The notes under the pieces are model-generated. The model was not told the origin of the DNA. It ran no database searches and saw only the letters and a list, made by a program, of their open reading frames with translations. This document shows positions 8,305 to 17,316 of a DNA stretch of 51,280 bases, in pieces. Each line of letters begins with the position of its first letter. Position 1 is the stretch's first letter. Made by a program: the position numbers and the translations under genes. The stretch lies in assembly GCF_018156225.1 (NCBI RefSeq), contig NZ_JAGTAR010000038.1, positions 1 through 51,280 of the forward strand, read 5' to 3'. This DNA is from Carboxylicivirga sediminis. Its GTDB lineage: Bacteria; Bacteroidota; Bacteroidia; Bacteroidales; Marinilabiliaceae.

Positions 8305-9243
8305 ATGCAATACGATTGGGGAACCAGCAAACGCTACAACGACTATAGTTCATACATTAAACGAACCTTTGGAGAGCGAGTACAAAAAGTATCTGTTAAC
8401 GCAGGTTTTACTTGTCCCAACCGTGATGGTTCGAAAGGAACAGGTGGTTGTGCATTCTGTAACAACAGCACATTTAATCCATCGTATTGTGGACCGGAAT
8501 TGAGTATTGTCGAGCAGATAGATAAGGGCATCTCTTTCTTTCGGCCTAAATATCAAACACAGCAATACCTGGCTTATTTTCAGGCATACAGCAATACCTA
8601 TGGTGAAACAGCCTATCTGTTGGAACAATATCAGCAGGCGCTCAATCATCCAAAAGTTGCGGGTATTGTGTTGGGCACGCGGCCTGATTGTATTTCGGAT
8701 GATTTATTGGTGACTCTGAAAGAGTGGCGCAAAGACTATTATATTGCGATTGAACTGGGTGCAGAATCCACCTCTGATGAGACATTGCTTCAGATTAACC
8801 GGGGGCACAATTATGCCGAAACAGTTGATGCAGCAAAACGTATTGCCGGGGCTGGTATTCCAGTAGGTATGCACTTAATACTGGGTTTGCCGGGTGAGAA
8901 TCGCGAGCAGTTGCTTCAGCATGCGCGTGAAGTAAGTCAACTGCCAATTAGCTTTCTAAAGTTGCATCAGTTGCAAATTGTTAAGGGAAGTTCGTTTGCT
9001 AAAATATATGAAACCACACCTGACTTCTTCAGGCTTTATACAGCCGAGGAGTTTATTGATTTGGTGGTTGATTTTCTAGAGATAATGCATCCCCGTATTG
9101 TAATGGACCGTTTTATTAGTCAGGCACCCCACGATTTACTAATTGCTCCGCGCTGGGGGCTCAAAAATTTTGAGTTTGTTGCCAAAGTAGAAAAGCGTTT
9201 GGCTGAAAAAGATAGCTGGCAGGGAAAGTATTTCCAGCTTTAG
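8305..9243 (+). CDS. TIGR01212-family (YhcC-like) radical SAM protein
   Basis: 312 residues, the usual family length. Cys37, Cys49 and Cys52 (CPNRDGSKGTGGCAFC) give the Cx11CxxC cluster typical of YhcC rather than the standard CxxxCxxC. Family blocks VSVNAGFTCPNRDG, VLGTRPDCI, IELGAESTSD and GMHLILGLPGE are present. These enzymes bind a 4Fe-4S cluster and S-adenosylmethionine; the reaction is not firmly established. The start has GGAG five bases upstream. The 3' end runs into a hairpin shared with the convergent gene. Confidence 0.92.
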   Translation: MQYDWGTSKRYNDYSSYIKRTFGERVQKVSVNAGFTCPNRDGSKGTGGCAFCNNSTFNPSYCGPELSIVEQIDKGISFFRPKYQTQQYLAYFQAYSNTYGETAYLLEQYQQALNHPKVAGIVLGTRPDCISDDLLVTLKEWRKDYYIAIELGAESTSDETLLQINRGHNYAETVDAAKRIAGAGIPVGMHLILGLPGENREQLLQHAREVSQLPISFLKLHQLQIVKGSSFAKIYETTPDFFRLYTAEEFIDLVVDFLEIMHPRIVMDRFISQAPHDLLIAPRWGLKNFEFVAKVEKRLAEKDSWQGKYFQL

Positions 9244-9254
9244 TACTTTCCCTG
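9220..9254. terminator. Hairpin across the stop codon, between convergent genes
   Basis: CAGGGAAAGTA (9220-9230) pairs perfectly with TACTTTCCCTG (9244-9254), an 11-bp stem. The left arm is coding sequence of the radical SAM gene and its TAG stop (9241-9243) ends the loop. There is no good T-run on either side, so termination may be partial. Confidence 0.5.
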
Positions 9255-9263
9255 TGTAAGTGT

Positions 9264-10418
9264 TTATATACCTGAGTTTTTGCGTCTGATCTTAATGCGC
9301 ATGGCACCATCAACTGGCTTTTCGGATACCAATATCAGGTAACCACCACCCCCTGCACCTGCCAGTTTCCAGGCCAGTGCATCTTTTTTATAGGGCTCAA
9401 TGGCAGCCGCCACGTCTTCATCAATCATGGCAGGAAACATGGTTGTTTGCGCTTCAAATGATTTAAGAAATGCTTGTGAGAAACCTTTCAGGTCTTTCGC
9501 CATAATAGCTTCCCATGCCTCTTCAGCGGCTGTGGCTAACGATTTTACATTTTCTTCGTTAATATATGTTTCCTTTAAAAGGTCCAGTCCATTTTTACGT
9601 GGCCAAAGCAAAACCATAAAAATATGTTCTTCAAGCCAGTTGAGGATATCCTCATCGTGAACAGATTCAAAGGATTTAGGCCAGTATGCTGCATCGTAAT
9701 AGTGGCGAACCAGTCCGGGCATGCAAATGCCAATGGCATCTTGTGCGCCGGAAATGAGTTGCGATCCCGGCGAATTTTCGTACTTAAATAGTATTTCGGC
9801 CAGTTTTTCAGGTTTTTCAAGGGGTAAAAAATAGGGCCATATTTTTTTGGCCGCATTACGCGTTGAGGTGGACATGCCACAGCGTTCGTTGTATTCAATT
9901 ATAGGTTCAAGCGACAGGGTGATGGCCCAGCCAGGATGAAATTCAGAAACATAAGGCTGGTCAATCCAGGTGCCGGCTAAATCAATGCGATAGGGAAGCA
10001 GGCAATTATCCGATGTTCTGATGTCGGTTGTAGAACGTTTGGGCAAGCCATCTTCCGGAATGCGCTTCAACACCTTTAATTCGGTGCCAATCTCCTTGCA
10101 TAGCTTCTCTTTGGCCGGCGAAAAGCCATCTTCATTCACCACAAAATAGTCGGGCTTCAATTGCTTAACTTCTTCTTCAAAATCCATTATGCCACCACCT
10201 GAGTTCACAAACGCTTCTTTGACAAACTTAAGCGCCTTAATCATGTATAACCTTTCTTCCTCGCAGTTGATGGTTTCACGGCCTTTTAGTACTCTGATAG
10301 TTCTGTCAGAACCAATTCCAACATGTAAATCACCATATTTGGCAGCCTCTTTGAAAAAGGCTACATGCCCACTGTGTAACATGTCAAAACAACCGGAAAC
10401 AAACACTTTTTTGCTCAT
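9264..10418 (-). CDS. Cytidylyltransferase domain fused to GHMP-kinase-like domain
   Basis: 384 residues in two parts. Residues 1-135 form a nucleotidyltransferase of the glycerol-3-phosphate cytidylyltransferase/HldE type: VFVSGCFDMLHSGH with the HxGH motif at 15-18 and RSTTDIRT near 128-135. Residues 138-384 resemble a GHMP kinase: YRIDLAGTWIDQP is the N-terminal substrate loop and LAGAGGGGYLILV the C-terminal glycine motif. The central ATP loop, usually PxxxGLGSSA, reads SPGSQLISGAQDAIG and is degenerate. The pair of activities would suit making a nucleotide-activated sugar, as in HldE or Fkp but with different domains. Substrate unknown. It is a single gene that starts well with ATG. Confidence 0.8.
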   Translation of the reverse strand: MSKKVFVSGCFDMLHSGHVAFFKEAAKYGDLHVGIGSDRTIRVLKGRETINCEEERLYMIKALKFVKEAFVNSGGGIMDFEEEVKQLKPDYFVVNEDGFSPAKEKLCKEIGTELKVLKRIPEDGLPKRSTTDIRTSDNCLLPYRIDLAGTWIDQPYVSEFHPGWAITLSLEPIIEYNERCGMSTSTRNAAKKIWPYFLPLEKPEKLAEILFKYENSPGSQLISGAQDAIGICMPGLVRHYYDAAYWPKSFESVHDEDILNWLEEHIFMVLLWPRKNGLDLLKETYINEENVKSLATAAEEAWEAIMAKDLKGFSQAFLKSFEAQTTMFPAMIDEDVAAAIEPYKKDALAWKLAGAGGGGYLILVSEKPVDGAMRIKIRRKNSGI

Positions 10419-10498
10419 TTGATATATGCTTAATTAAGGATTTGAAAGCCAAATATAATGGAATGTGTGGGAAGTGAAGAATGCTTTTGCCCGAAATA

Positions 10499-10529
10499 CA
10501 AAAAAAAGAGCACCCAAACGGATGCTCTC
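10499..10529 (-). terminator. Terminator of the pfl-focA transcript
   Basis: On the minus strand AGAGCATCC pairs with GGGTGCTCT (one G-U) around a GTTT loop, followed by eight T (the A-run at 10500-10507). It starts about 30 bases after the focA stop. Confidence 0.85.
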
Positions 10530-10557
10530 TTTAGATTTGAAAGTTAAGCCACTAAAT

Positions 10558-11340
10558 TTATTTCTTTTCGTAAACGAACCAATAGGCTGTTCCTACAAAT
10601 AAAGCACCACCAATAATGTTGCCAATGGTAACTGGAATCAGGTTGTCGGTAAGGAATGAAAACCAGCTTACATCAGCCCCGTAAAAAATGGCTGTTGGGA
10701 TAAAAAACATATTGGCCACACTGTGTTCGAAGCCCATAGCTACAAAGGCCATTATTGGGAACCAGATACCCAGTATTTTACCCGATAAATCTTTTGCCGC
10801 ATAGGCCAGCCACATGGCCAAAGCCACCATCCAGTTACAGGCTATACCTTTGACGAGTGCCTTAAGGAATGGTGCAGCAGTTTTGTATTCGCCAATATTT
10901 ACTGTGCTTGAAAGCCATGGATCTTTGCCAAAAATATCGGTATAATAGGCGAACAGGAAGGCTACTATTAATGAACCAATAAAGTTGCCGGCATACACAA
11001 TACCCCAATTTTTAAATATGGTTTTTAGTTGACGGTTTCCCGATAGCAAGCCCGGAATAAAATAAGCTGTATTGCCGGTAAACAGGTCGGCCCCGGCAAT
11101 GGCGCATAATATAAGCCCCAGCGGGAAAACAGCTCCAAACAGAAACTTTTGTATACCCGGATTGCTGGCACTTAGTCCGGGTAAACCGCCTCCAATAACA
11201 ATGGCTAATAAACCACCCATAGCAATATAGCCACCCGCCAGCAACGCTAAAACAAATGTTTTTGGTACGCTGGTATTGGCTTTAGCTTCAGCCACTTTAT
11301 TAACTTGCTCTACTATTTCTTTTGATGAATAATAGTTCAT
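10558..11340 (-). CDS. Formate/nitrite transporter (FocA type)
   Basis: 260 residues with six hydrophobic segments, the fold of the FNT channel family. Recognisable blocks include FVLALLAGGYIAMGGL near the N-terminus, ADLFTGNTAYFIPG, KGIACNWMVALAMWLA (the conserved NxxV region) and VGNIIGGALFVG near the end. It exports, or at low pH re-imports, formate across the cytoplasmic membrane. It is third in the operon pflB-pflA-focA, 38 bases after pflA, which supports formate over nitrite. In Escherichia coli focA comes first, so the order is reversed here. Confidence 0.93.
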   Translation of the reverse strand: MNYYSSKEIVEQVNKVAEAKANTSVPKTFVLALLAGGYIAMGGLLAIVIGGGLPGLSASNPGIQKFLFGAVFPLGLILCAIAGADLFTGNTAYFIPGLLSGNRQLKTIFKNWGIVYAGNFIGSLIVAFLFAYYTDIFGKDPWLSSTVNIGEYKTAAPFLKALVKGIACNWMVALAMWLAYAAKDLSGKILGIWFPIMAFVAMGFEHSVANMFFIPTAIFYGADVSWFSFLTDNLIPVTIGNIIGGALFVGTAYWFVYEKK

Positions 11341-11378
11341 TCTTTCACTTTTTTAAGGGTTGAATATCAGAGGCAGAA

Positions 11379-12104
11379 TTAGTTAATTACTACTTCTTTA
11401 AAATAGGTCGTCAGGATGTTATAGGCTTCATTCAGTTGTTCCGGTGTATTGGCTTTAACTCCTTTTAGCTTATACTCCCAGCCAAGGTGCTCATATTTGT
11501 GTGCGCCCAGTTCGTGGTATGGCTGTATTTCCAACTTCTCAATGTTGTTATATGCCTGAAAGTGTTTGCCAAGCTGGTGAAGGTGTTCTGGATTATTGCT
11601 ATAACCCGGAACCAGAACATATCTCAGCCAAACAGGCTTGTTTATTTCCTGAAGGTAATCGACAAAAGCAAGTGTCTTGGCATTGCTTTTACCGGTTAGT
11701 AATTGATGTTGGGCTTCGTTTATGTGTTTAATATCGAGCAACACAATGTCAACATATTCCATCACCGCCTTAACATCTTCGTTAAGAATACTGCCGTTGG
11801 TATCAATGCACACATGGAAGCCTTCTTGTTTGAGTGTTTTTACGACAGGAAGCAATTGTTTGGCTTGTACCAGCGGTTCGCCTCCGGAGAAGGTAAGGCC
11901 ACCTTTTTTTCCAAAGAAGGGCTTTTGGTTTTTAGCCATATTTACAATTTCCTCAACTGAGGTTTCTGTACCTCCCTTTAGTTCAATGGTATCGGCATTG
12001 GCACAATACAGGCATTTAAAATTACAGCCCTGCAGAAACACCACCAGACGAATTCCCGGTCCGTCGTAGGTGCCTAATGATTCAAATGAATGTACTCGTA
12101 ACAT
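11379..12104 (-). CDS. Pyruvate formate-lyase activating enzyme
   Basis: 241-residue radical SAM enzyme that puts the glycyl radical on PflB. Cys27, Cys31 and Cys34 in GCNFKCLYC give CxxxCxxC. GGLTFSGGEPLVQ is the GGE motif, and DTNG and LLDIKH are typical of PflA. It lies 85 bases downstream of pflB in the same direction, separated by a strong hairpin that could lower its expression relative to pflB. Confidence 0.95.
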   Translation of the reverse strand: MLRVHSFESLGTYDGPGIRLVVFLQGCNFKCLYCANADTIELKGGTETSVEEIVNMAKNQKPFFGKKGGLTFSGGEPLVQAKQLLPVVKTLKQEGFHVCIDTNGSILNEDVKAVMEYVDIVLLDIKHINEAQHQLLTGKSNAKTLAFVDYLQEINKPVWLRYVLVPGYSNNPEHLHQLGKHFQAYNNIEKLEIQPYHELGAHKYEHLGWEYKLKGVKANTPEQLNEAYNILTTYFKEVVIN

Positions 12105-12132
12105 AAGTATCTAGTTAAGAGTCAGAAGCCAG

Positions 12133-12164
12133 AAGGCAGAAGGATGACATGCACCTTCTGCCTT
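12133..12164 (-). other. Intercistronic hairpin between pflB and pflA
   Basis: AAGGCAGAAGG (12133-12143) pairs perfectly with CCTTCTGCCTT (12154-12164), an 11-bp stem with a 10-nt loop. No T-run follows on the minus strand, so a processing or mRNA-stabilising structure is more likely than a full terminator. The arm is made of the AGAAGGCAGAAG word that also occurs at 49083-49098. Confidence 0.6.
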
Positions 12165-12189
12165 AATTCTTCTGCCTGTATATCTGTTA

Positions 12190-14421
12190 TTACATATTGC
12201 TGTGGAAGCTACGTGAGATAACTTCTAACTGCTGTTCACGCGTCAGGCGAACAAAGTTCACAGCGTAACCTGAAACTCGAATGGTTAGCTGTGGGTATTC
12301 TCCAGGATTTTCCATGGCATCTTCCAATAGTTCACGATTCAGAACGTTCACATTCAAGTGGTGAGCTTCTTTAGAAAAGTAAGCATCCATCATGGTTACC
12401 AGATTTTCAGTACGTGTATCTGAATCAGCACCCAATGACTTAGGAATAATGCTGAAAGTATTTGATATACCATCAAGTGCATTCTTATAGTCCAATTTAG
12501 CTACAGAGTTCAACGAAGCAATTGCGCCGTTCTTGTCACGTCCGTGCATTGGGTTGGCTCCAGGAGCAAATGGTACACCTTGCGCACGTCCGTCAGGAGT
12601 TGCACCTGTTTTCAATCCGTATACCACGTTTGATGTAATGGTAAGGATTGACATAGTAGGCTCGGCGTTTTTGTATGTTGCCAAACCACATAGCAACTGG
12701 TTGAAGTTGTTTGAAATTTCCACAGCCAGGTTATCTACGCGATCATCATCGTTACCATAGCATGGGAATTCTCCTTCGATTTTGAAGTCAGTTGATAAAC
12801 CTTCTTCGTTACGAATAACAGTTACTTTAGCATGCTTGATAGCCGATAATGAGTCAGCAACAATAGATAAACCTGCCATACCATAAGCCAAATTCACTTT
12901 AGGATTGGTGTCAACAAAAGCCATCTGTGCTTTTTCGTAGTAGTATTTATCGTGCATGTAGTGAATGATGTTCATCGACTCGTTGTAAACACGAGCCACA
13001 TCTTTCATAGCCAATTTGTAGTTAGCCATTACCTCGTCAAATTCAAGTACTTCGCTTTTCAAGGCAGGGATACCTTCTACAATGGTCTTACCGCTCATCT
13101 CGCAACGTCCACCGTTTATGGCTAACAGTAATGTTTTAGCCAGGTTGGTACGTGCACCAAAGAACTGGATGTGCTTACCAATTTCCTGGAACGATACACA
13201 ACAAGCAATACCGTAGTCGTCAGAGTTGCGAGTATTGGTCATCAAATCGTCATTCTCATACTGGATAGATGACGTATCGATTGATACCTGAGCACAGAAC
13301 TTCTTGAAGTTTTCTGGTAAATCTTGTGACCAAAGAACTGTCATGTTTGGCTCTGGTGAAGGGCCTAAGTTGTAAAGTGTTTGTAAGAAACGGTATGAAG
13401 TTTTAGTAATTTTATGACGGCCATCCATCAATTTACCACCAATGGCTTCAGTTACCCAGGTTGGGTCGCCTGCAAAAATTTCATTGTAAGCATTCATGCG
13501 TAAGTGACGAACCACGCGTAGTTTCATCACAAACTGATCGATAAACTCCTGCGCTAATTCCTCAGTGATGTTGCCATTAGCCAAATCGTATTCCATGTAA
13601 ATGTCAAGGAATGACGATACGTTACCTAATGACATAGCGGCACCATCCTGCTCTTTTACAGCCGACAGGTAGGCCATGTACACCCACTGAACAGCTTCTT
13701 GTGCAGATTCTGCGGGACGAGAAAGATCTAAACCATATTTGGCACCTAATTCTTTAATGTGGATAAGGGCTTTAATTTGCTCAGCCACTTCTTCGCGTAA
13801 GCGAATTTTATCATCGCTCATAGGACCAACTAATCCAGCTAAATCAGCTTGTTTGGCAGTCACCAGGCGGTCAATCCCATACAATGCTAAACGACGGTAG
13901 TCACCGATAATACGTCCACGCGCGTAGTTATCAGGCAAACCTGTTAAGAAACCTAATGAACGGTACTTGCGAATCTCATCAGTATAAACATCAAAAACAC
14001 CATCGTTATGTGTTTTTGCGTAATTACGGAAAATATCTTTAACACGGTCAGATACTTCTAAACCTTGTTCACTACAAGCTTTCTCAACTACTGCAATACC
14101 ACCATAAGGTTTCATAGCACGTTTTAGTAGTTCATCAGTCTGCAATCCTACGATTAGCTCAAGGTCTTTTTGGATGTATCCCGCTTCGTGAGATGTGATG
14201 GTTGATATCGTTTCAGTATCGATTGAACGAACACCGTTGTTTGCCCGCTCTTCTTTGATTGCATCCAAGCAGATTTCCCAAAGTTTTTTGGTTCTGTCGG
14301 TTGGTCCACACAAGAAAGAGCTATCTCCTTCATAAGGTGTGATGTTTTTCTGAACAAAATCTCTAACGTTTACCTGTTCGTTCCAATTTCCTCTAACGAA
14401 CACTTCATTAATTTTACTCAT
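12190..14421 (-). CDS. Formate C-acetyltransferase (pyruvate formate-lyase)
   Basis: 743 residues (E. coli PflB has 760). Converts pyruvate and CoA to acetyl-CoA and formate in anaerobic metabolism. The adjacent active-site cysteines are in [10 protein letters not shown], and the radical glycine is Gly718 in [11 protein letters not shown] near the C-terminus. The N-terminal PFL domain includes [15 protein letters not shown] and [20 protein letters not shown]. The start is ATG with a 450-base AT-rich upstream region shared with a divergent gene. It heads the operon with pflA and focA. Confidence 0.97.
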   Translation of the reverse strand: MSKINEVFVRGNWNEQVNVRDFVQKNITPYEGDSSFLCGPTDRTKKLWEICLDAIKEERANNGVRSIDTETISTITSHEAGYIQKDLELIVGLQTDELLKRAMKPYGGIAVVEKACSEQGLEVSDRVKDIFRNYAKTHNDGVFDVYTDEIRKYRSLGFLTGLPDNYARGRIIGDYRRLALYGIDRLVTAKQADLAGLVGPMSDDKIRLREEVAEQIKALIHIKELGAKYGLDLSRPAESAQEAVQWVYMAYLSAVKEQDGAAMSLGNVSSFLDIYMEYDLANGNITEELAQEFIDQFVMKLRVVRHLRMNAYNEIFAGDPTWVTEAIGGKLMDGRHKITKTSYRFLQTLYNLGPSPEPNMTVLWSQDLPENFKKFCAQVSIDTSSIQYENDDLMTNTRNSDDYGIACCVSFQEIGKHIQFFGARTNLAKTLLLAINGGRCEMSGKTIVEGIPALKSEVLEFDEVMANYKLAMKDVARVYNESMNIIHYMHDKYYYEKAQMAFVDTNPKVNLAYGMAGLSIVADSLSAIKHAKVTVIRNEEGLSTDFKIEGEFPCYGNDDDRVDNLAVEISNNFNQLLCGLATYKNAEPTMSILTITSNVVYGLKTGATPDGRAQGVPFAPGANPMHGRDKNGAIASLNSVAKLDYKNALDGISNTFSIIPKSLGADSDTRTENLVTMMDAYFSKEAHHLNVNVLNRELLEDAMENPGEYPQLTIRVSGYAVNFVRLTREQQLEVISRSFHSNM

Positions 14422-14872
14422 AATTTGCCTGTTAACCTGTACTAATTATTGTTTGTGCGTATAATGCTTAATTGAGGTGACAAAGAAACATTGTTTTAAT
14501 GTCTTGTGCAATCCTCATTATTAGGGTAAAAGGGGAGTGTTGGGTCTGAAATTAGTTCTGTCAAGAAGTATTAATTATAGAATATGTAGATTAAATATTC
14601 GAATATAAATTGTAATGTCCACATTACAAATGAGATTTAAGAGTGTAATATTTGATAGTCAATATGTGGAAATTTCGAAAACTCTGCTTAATAATTTCAG
14701 TTGTGAAAAGATGTAAATTCTAAAATTTATATATTTTTAACATTTAAGAGTTGATAGAAGAGCATAAAGTTGGACTTTTTTCTTCTAAAGTTGTTGAAAG
14801 AAAATATGGAAAATCGTTTCATGAAGTATCATTATATATACCTTTATAACAGTTTAACCCAATATTAAAACT
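14422..14872. promoter_or_regulatory. Divergent regulatory region, pflB and S9 oligopeptidase
   Basis: 451 bases, AT-rich, no gene. For pflB a weak promoter can be proposed on the minus strand: ATTG, 20 bases, TTTCTTTG (14481-14512). For the oligopeptidase, TTTC (14817-14820), 18 bases, TACCTTTA (14839-14846) is close to TAnnTTTG. A perfect 7-4-7 palindrome lies at 14611-14628. TTGATAGTCAA at 14652-14662 is another short dyad with an FNR-type half site, and ATGTGGA occurs at 14664-14670. Confidence 0.5.
14611..14628. promoter_or_regulatory. Palindrome, possible Crp/Fnr-family operator
   Basis: TGTAATGTCCACATTACA has two perfect 7-base arms around TCCA. Its inner TAATG-n4-CATTA has the 5-4-5 geometry of Fnr sites. 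It lies about 190 bases upstream of the pflB start. A Crp/Fnr-family gene is at 24440 in this window, but no link between them is shown. Confidence 0.45.
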
Positions 14873-17038
14873 ATGAATAAACTTATTTACCTGGTAGGCA
14901 TTGTTTTGTTTGTTGCCTGCAATACTCAATCAAAGAAAACATCATTAGTGCCGGGCGACCTGCCGGATGCGCCCATTGCTGCTAAAAAAGACTCAGTGTT
15001 AAAGATGCACGGACATTCGAGGGTTGATCCTTATTTCTGGATGCGATTAACTGATGAGCAAAAAAATGCAGAATCGCCCGACCTGCAAACGCAAAGTGTG
15101 CTTGATTACCTGAATGCCGAAAATGCCTATACAAAGGCAGTGATGAAAAATACGGAAGCTTTACAGGAAAAGTTGTTTGATGAAATTGTAGGGCGAATTA
15201 AGAAGGACGATGAGTCGGTGCCTTATTATTCCAATGGTTACTGGTATTACTCCAAATTCGAAGATGGTAAAGAATATCGGATTCATTGCCGTAAGAAAGG
15301 AACAATGGAGGCGCCAGAAGAAGTGTTTTTTAATGAAAACGAAAGGGCAAAAGGACAAGCTTATTATGCTCTTGGTAGCTTAAGTGTAAGTCAGGATAAT
15401 AAGCTGCTGGCATTTGCCGAGGACTTTGTAAGTCGTCGTATTTATACAATCCGATTTAAAAATCTGGAGACTGGTGAAATATTATCTGATGAGCTGTCTA
15501 ATGCACAGGCTGGCGGTGCCTGGGCCAATGATAACCAAACATATTTTTATACGACAAAGAACAAAGTTTCGTTATTAAGTGAGAAAATCTGGCGTCATAA
15601 GCTTGGTAACGCAGTTGAGCAGGATGTGATGGTTTATCACGAGACAGATCCTTCGTTTTATATTGGAGTAGGCAAAACCAAGTCTGATAAATACATTGTT
15701 ATCGGTGAAAGCTCAACCTTGGTTAGTGATTACCATATACTGGATGCCAACACGCCGGAAGGAGAGTTTAAATCCTTTACGCCACGTACCGATAATCATG
15801 AATATAGCATTGAGCATTTTCAGGATAAGTGGTTTATATTAACCAACTCTGAAGCAACTAATTTCCGTTTAATGGAAACATCGGTTGATGCCACAGAAAT
15901 GAGTAACTGGAAAGAGCTTATTCCTCATCGCGAGGATGTGCTGCTGGATGGAATGGAAGTGTTTAAAGAACACCTGGTGGTGAGTGAACGTAAAGATGCC
16001 CTGACGCATTTGCGTATTATTAATCAATCGACCAGCGAAGAACACTATATTGATTTTGGCGAAGAGGTATATGTGGCTTATATCTCCACCAACCCTGAGT
16101 TTGACACCAATTTATTGCGCTTTGGCTATAGTTCGATGACTACGCCTGTATCGACCATCGATTATAATATGGATACCAAAGAAAAGGATGTGAAAAAAGT
16201 ACAGGAAGTGGTTGGTGGCCATAACCCAGATGAATATGTTACAGAGCGATTGTGGGCTACCGCTCGTGATGGTGCCAGGGTTCCCATGTCTGTGGTTTAT
16301 AAAAAAGGTGTTCAGAAGGATGGGAATGCCCCGCTGTTGTTATACGCTTATGGCTCATATGGAGCTACAATGGATCCTTGGTTTAGTTCTACTCGTTTGA
16401 GTCTGCTTGACCGCGGGTTCATTTATGTGGTGGCCCATATACGAGGTAGCCAGGCTATGGGACGCCAATGGTACGACGATGGCAAGATGCTGAATAAAAT
16501 CAATACGTTTAATGATTACATTGATTGTAGTAAATACCTTATCGAAAAGAAATATAGCTCTCCAGAGCACTTGTATGCAATGGGAGGAAGTGCCGGTGGA
16601 TTGTTGATGGGTGCTGTTGCAAATATGGCACCTGAGTTGTATAATGGTATGATTGCAGCCGTTCCTTTTGTTGATGTGGTTTCAACCATGCTCGATGAAA
16701 CAATACCATTAACAACTAATGAGTTTGACGAATGGGGGAATCCTAAGAATAAAGAATACTACGATTACATGCTGAGCTATTCACCGTATGATAATGTGGA
16801 GGCAAAAGCGTATCCGAACATGCTGATAACAACCGGCTTGTTTGATTCGCAAGTACAATACTGGGAGCCGGCCAAGTGGTGCGCCAAACTACGCGACAAG
16901 AAAACAGGAGACAATATATTATTGATGCACACGAATATGGAAGCTGGGCACGGTGGTGCATCGGGGCGCTTTAAGCGTTATCGCGAAACTGCATTGGATT
17001 ATGCGTTTATGATGATGCTTGAAGGCATTGATGAGTAA
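14873..17038 (+). CDS. S9 prolyl-oligopeptidase family (oligopeptidase B-like), lipoprotein
   Basis: 721 residues. The signal peptide ends in LFVAC, a lipobox with Cys16, so the enzyme is probably anchored in the envelope. An N-terminal propeller (about 60-430) is followed by an alpha/beta-hydrolase domain. Ser573 in MGGSAGG, Asp658 in LFDSQVQY and His693 in EAGHGGASGR form the triad in the usual order. The order and the block DEWGNPKNKEYYDYM match oligopeptidase B, which cuts after basic residues in short peptides. A strong terminator follows, so the gene is probably transcribed alone. Confidence 0.92.
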   Translation: MNKLIYLVGIVLFVACNTQSKKTSLVPGDLPDAPIAAKKDSVLKMHGHSRVDPYFWMRLTDEQKNAESPDLQTQSVLDYLNAENAYTKAVMKNTEALQEKLFDEIVGRIKKDDESVPYYSNGYWYYSKFEDGKEYRIHCRKKGTMEAPEEVFFNENERAKGQAYYALGSLSVSQDNKLLAFAEDFVSRRIYTIRFKNLETGEILSDELSNAQAGGAWANDNQTYFYTTKNKVSLLSEKIWRHKLGNAVEQDVMVYHETDPSFYIGVGKTKSDKYIVIGESSTLVSDYHILDANTPEGEFKSFTPRTDNHEYSIEHFQDKWFILTNSEATNFRLMETSVDATEMSNWKELIPHREDVLLDGMEVFKEHLVVSERKDALTHLRIINQSTSEEHYIDFGEEVYVAYISTNPEFDTNLLRFGYSSMTTPVSTIDYNMDTKEKDVKKVQEVVGGHNPDEYVTERLWATARDGARVPMSVVYKKGVQKDGNAPLLLYAYGSYGATMDPWFSSTRLSLLDRGFIYVVAHIRGSQAMGRQWYDDGKMLNKINTFNDYIDCSKYLIEKKYSSPEHLYAMGGSAGGLLMGAVANMAPELYNGMIAAVPFVDVVSTMLDETIPLTTNEFDEWGNPKNKEYYDYMLSYSPYDNVEAKAYPNMLITTGLFDSQVQYWEPAKWCAKLRDKKTGDNILLMHTNMEAGHGGASGRFKRYRETALDYAFMMMLEGIDE

Positions 17039-17060
17039 ATATACAATGATGATACATCTG

Positions 17061-17091
17061 ACCCGCCGGTATATACTGGCGGGTTTTTTTT
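17061..17091 (+). terminator. Intrinsic terminator after the oligopeptidase gene
   Basis: ACCCGCCGGT pairs with ACTGGCGGGT (one G-U) around ATAT, followed by eight T. Confidence 0.9.
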
Positions 17092-17250
17092 ATGTCTGAT
17101 TGATGGAGAGGTTTTTTGTGAGGCTTTAATAGGGGATGTATTGAGGTATTGTGTTGTTAAATGTAAATTTATAAATGCCAGTATGATAGATGTATATGGG
17201 GTAGGATGGAGTTTGTGTTAATAAGTGTTAAGGTTTTGGCATGGCGTTTG

Positions 17251-17304
17251 TTTTGTTATGAATAACAAAATTGACATTCTGGCCTGAATGATTGTCTAAC
17301 TTTA
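17251..17304 (+). promoter_or_regulatory. Palindromic operator candidate and promoter of the His/Tyr-rich gene
   Basis: TTTTGTTATGAATAACAAAA (17251-17270) has two perfect 9-base arms around GA. It directly abuts TTGACA (17271-17276); 22 bases after TTGA comes TAACTTTA-like sequence (TA at 17297, TTTA at 17301), one mismatch from TAnnTTTG. A dimeric repressor or activator bound at the palindrome would touch the -33 region. Confidence 0.5.
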
Positions 17305-17316
17305 AAATTAGGAGTC

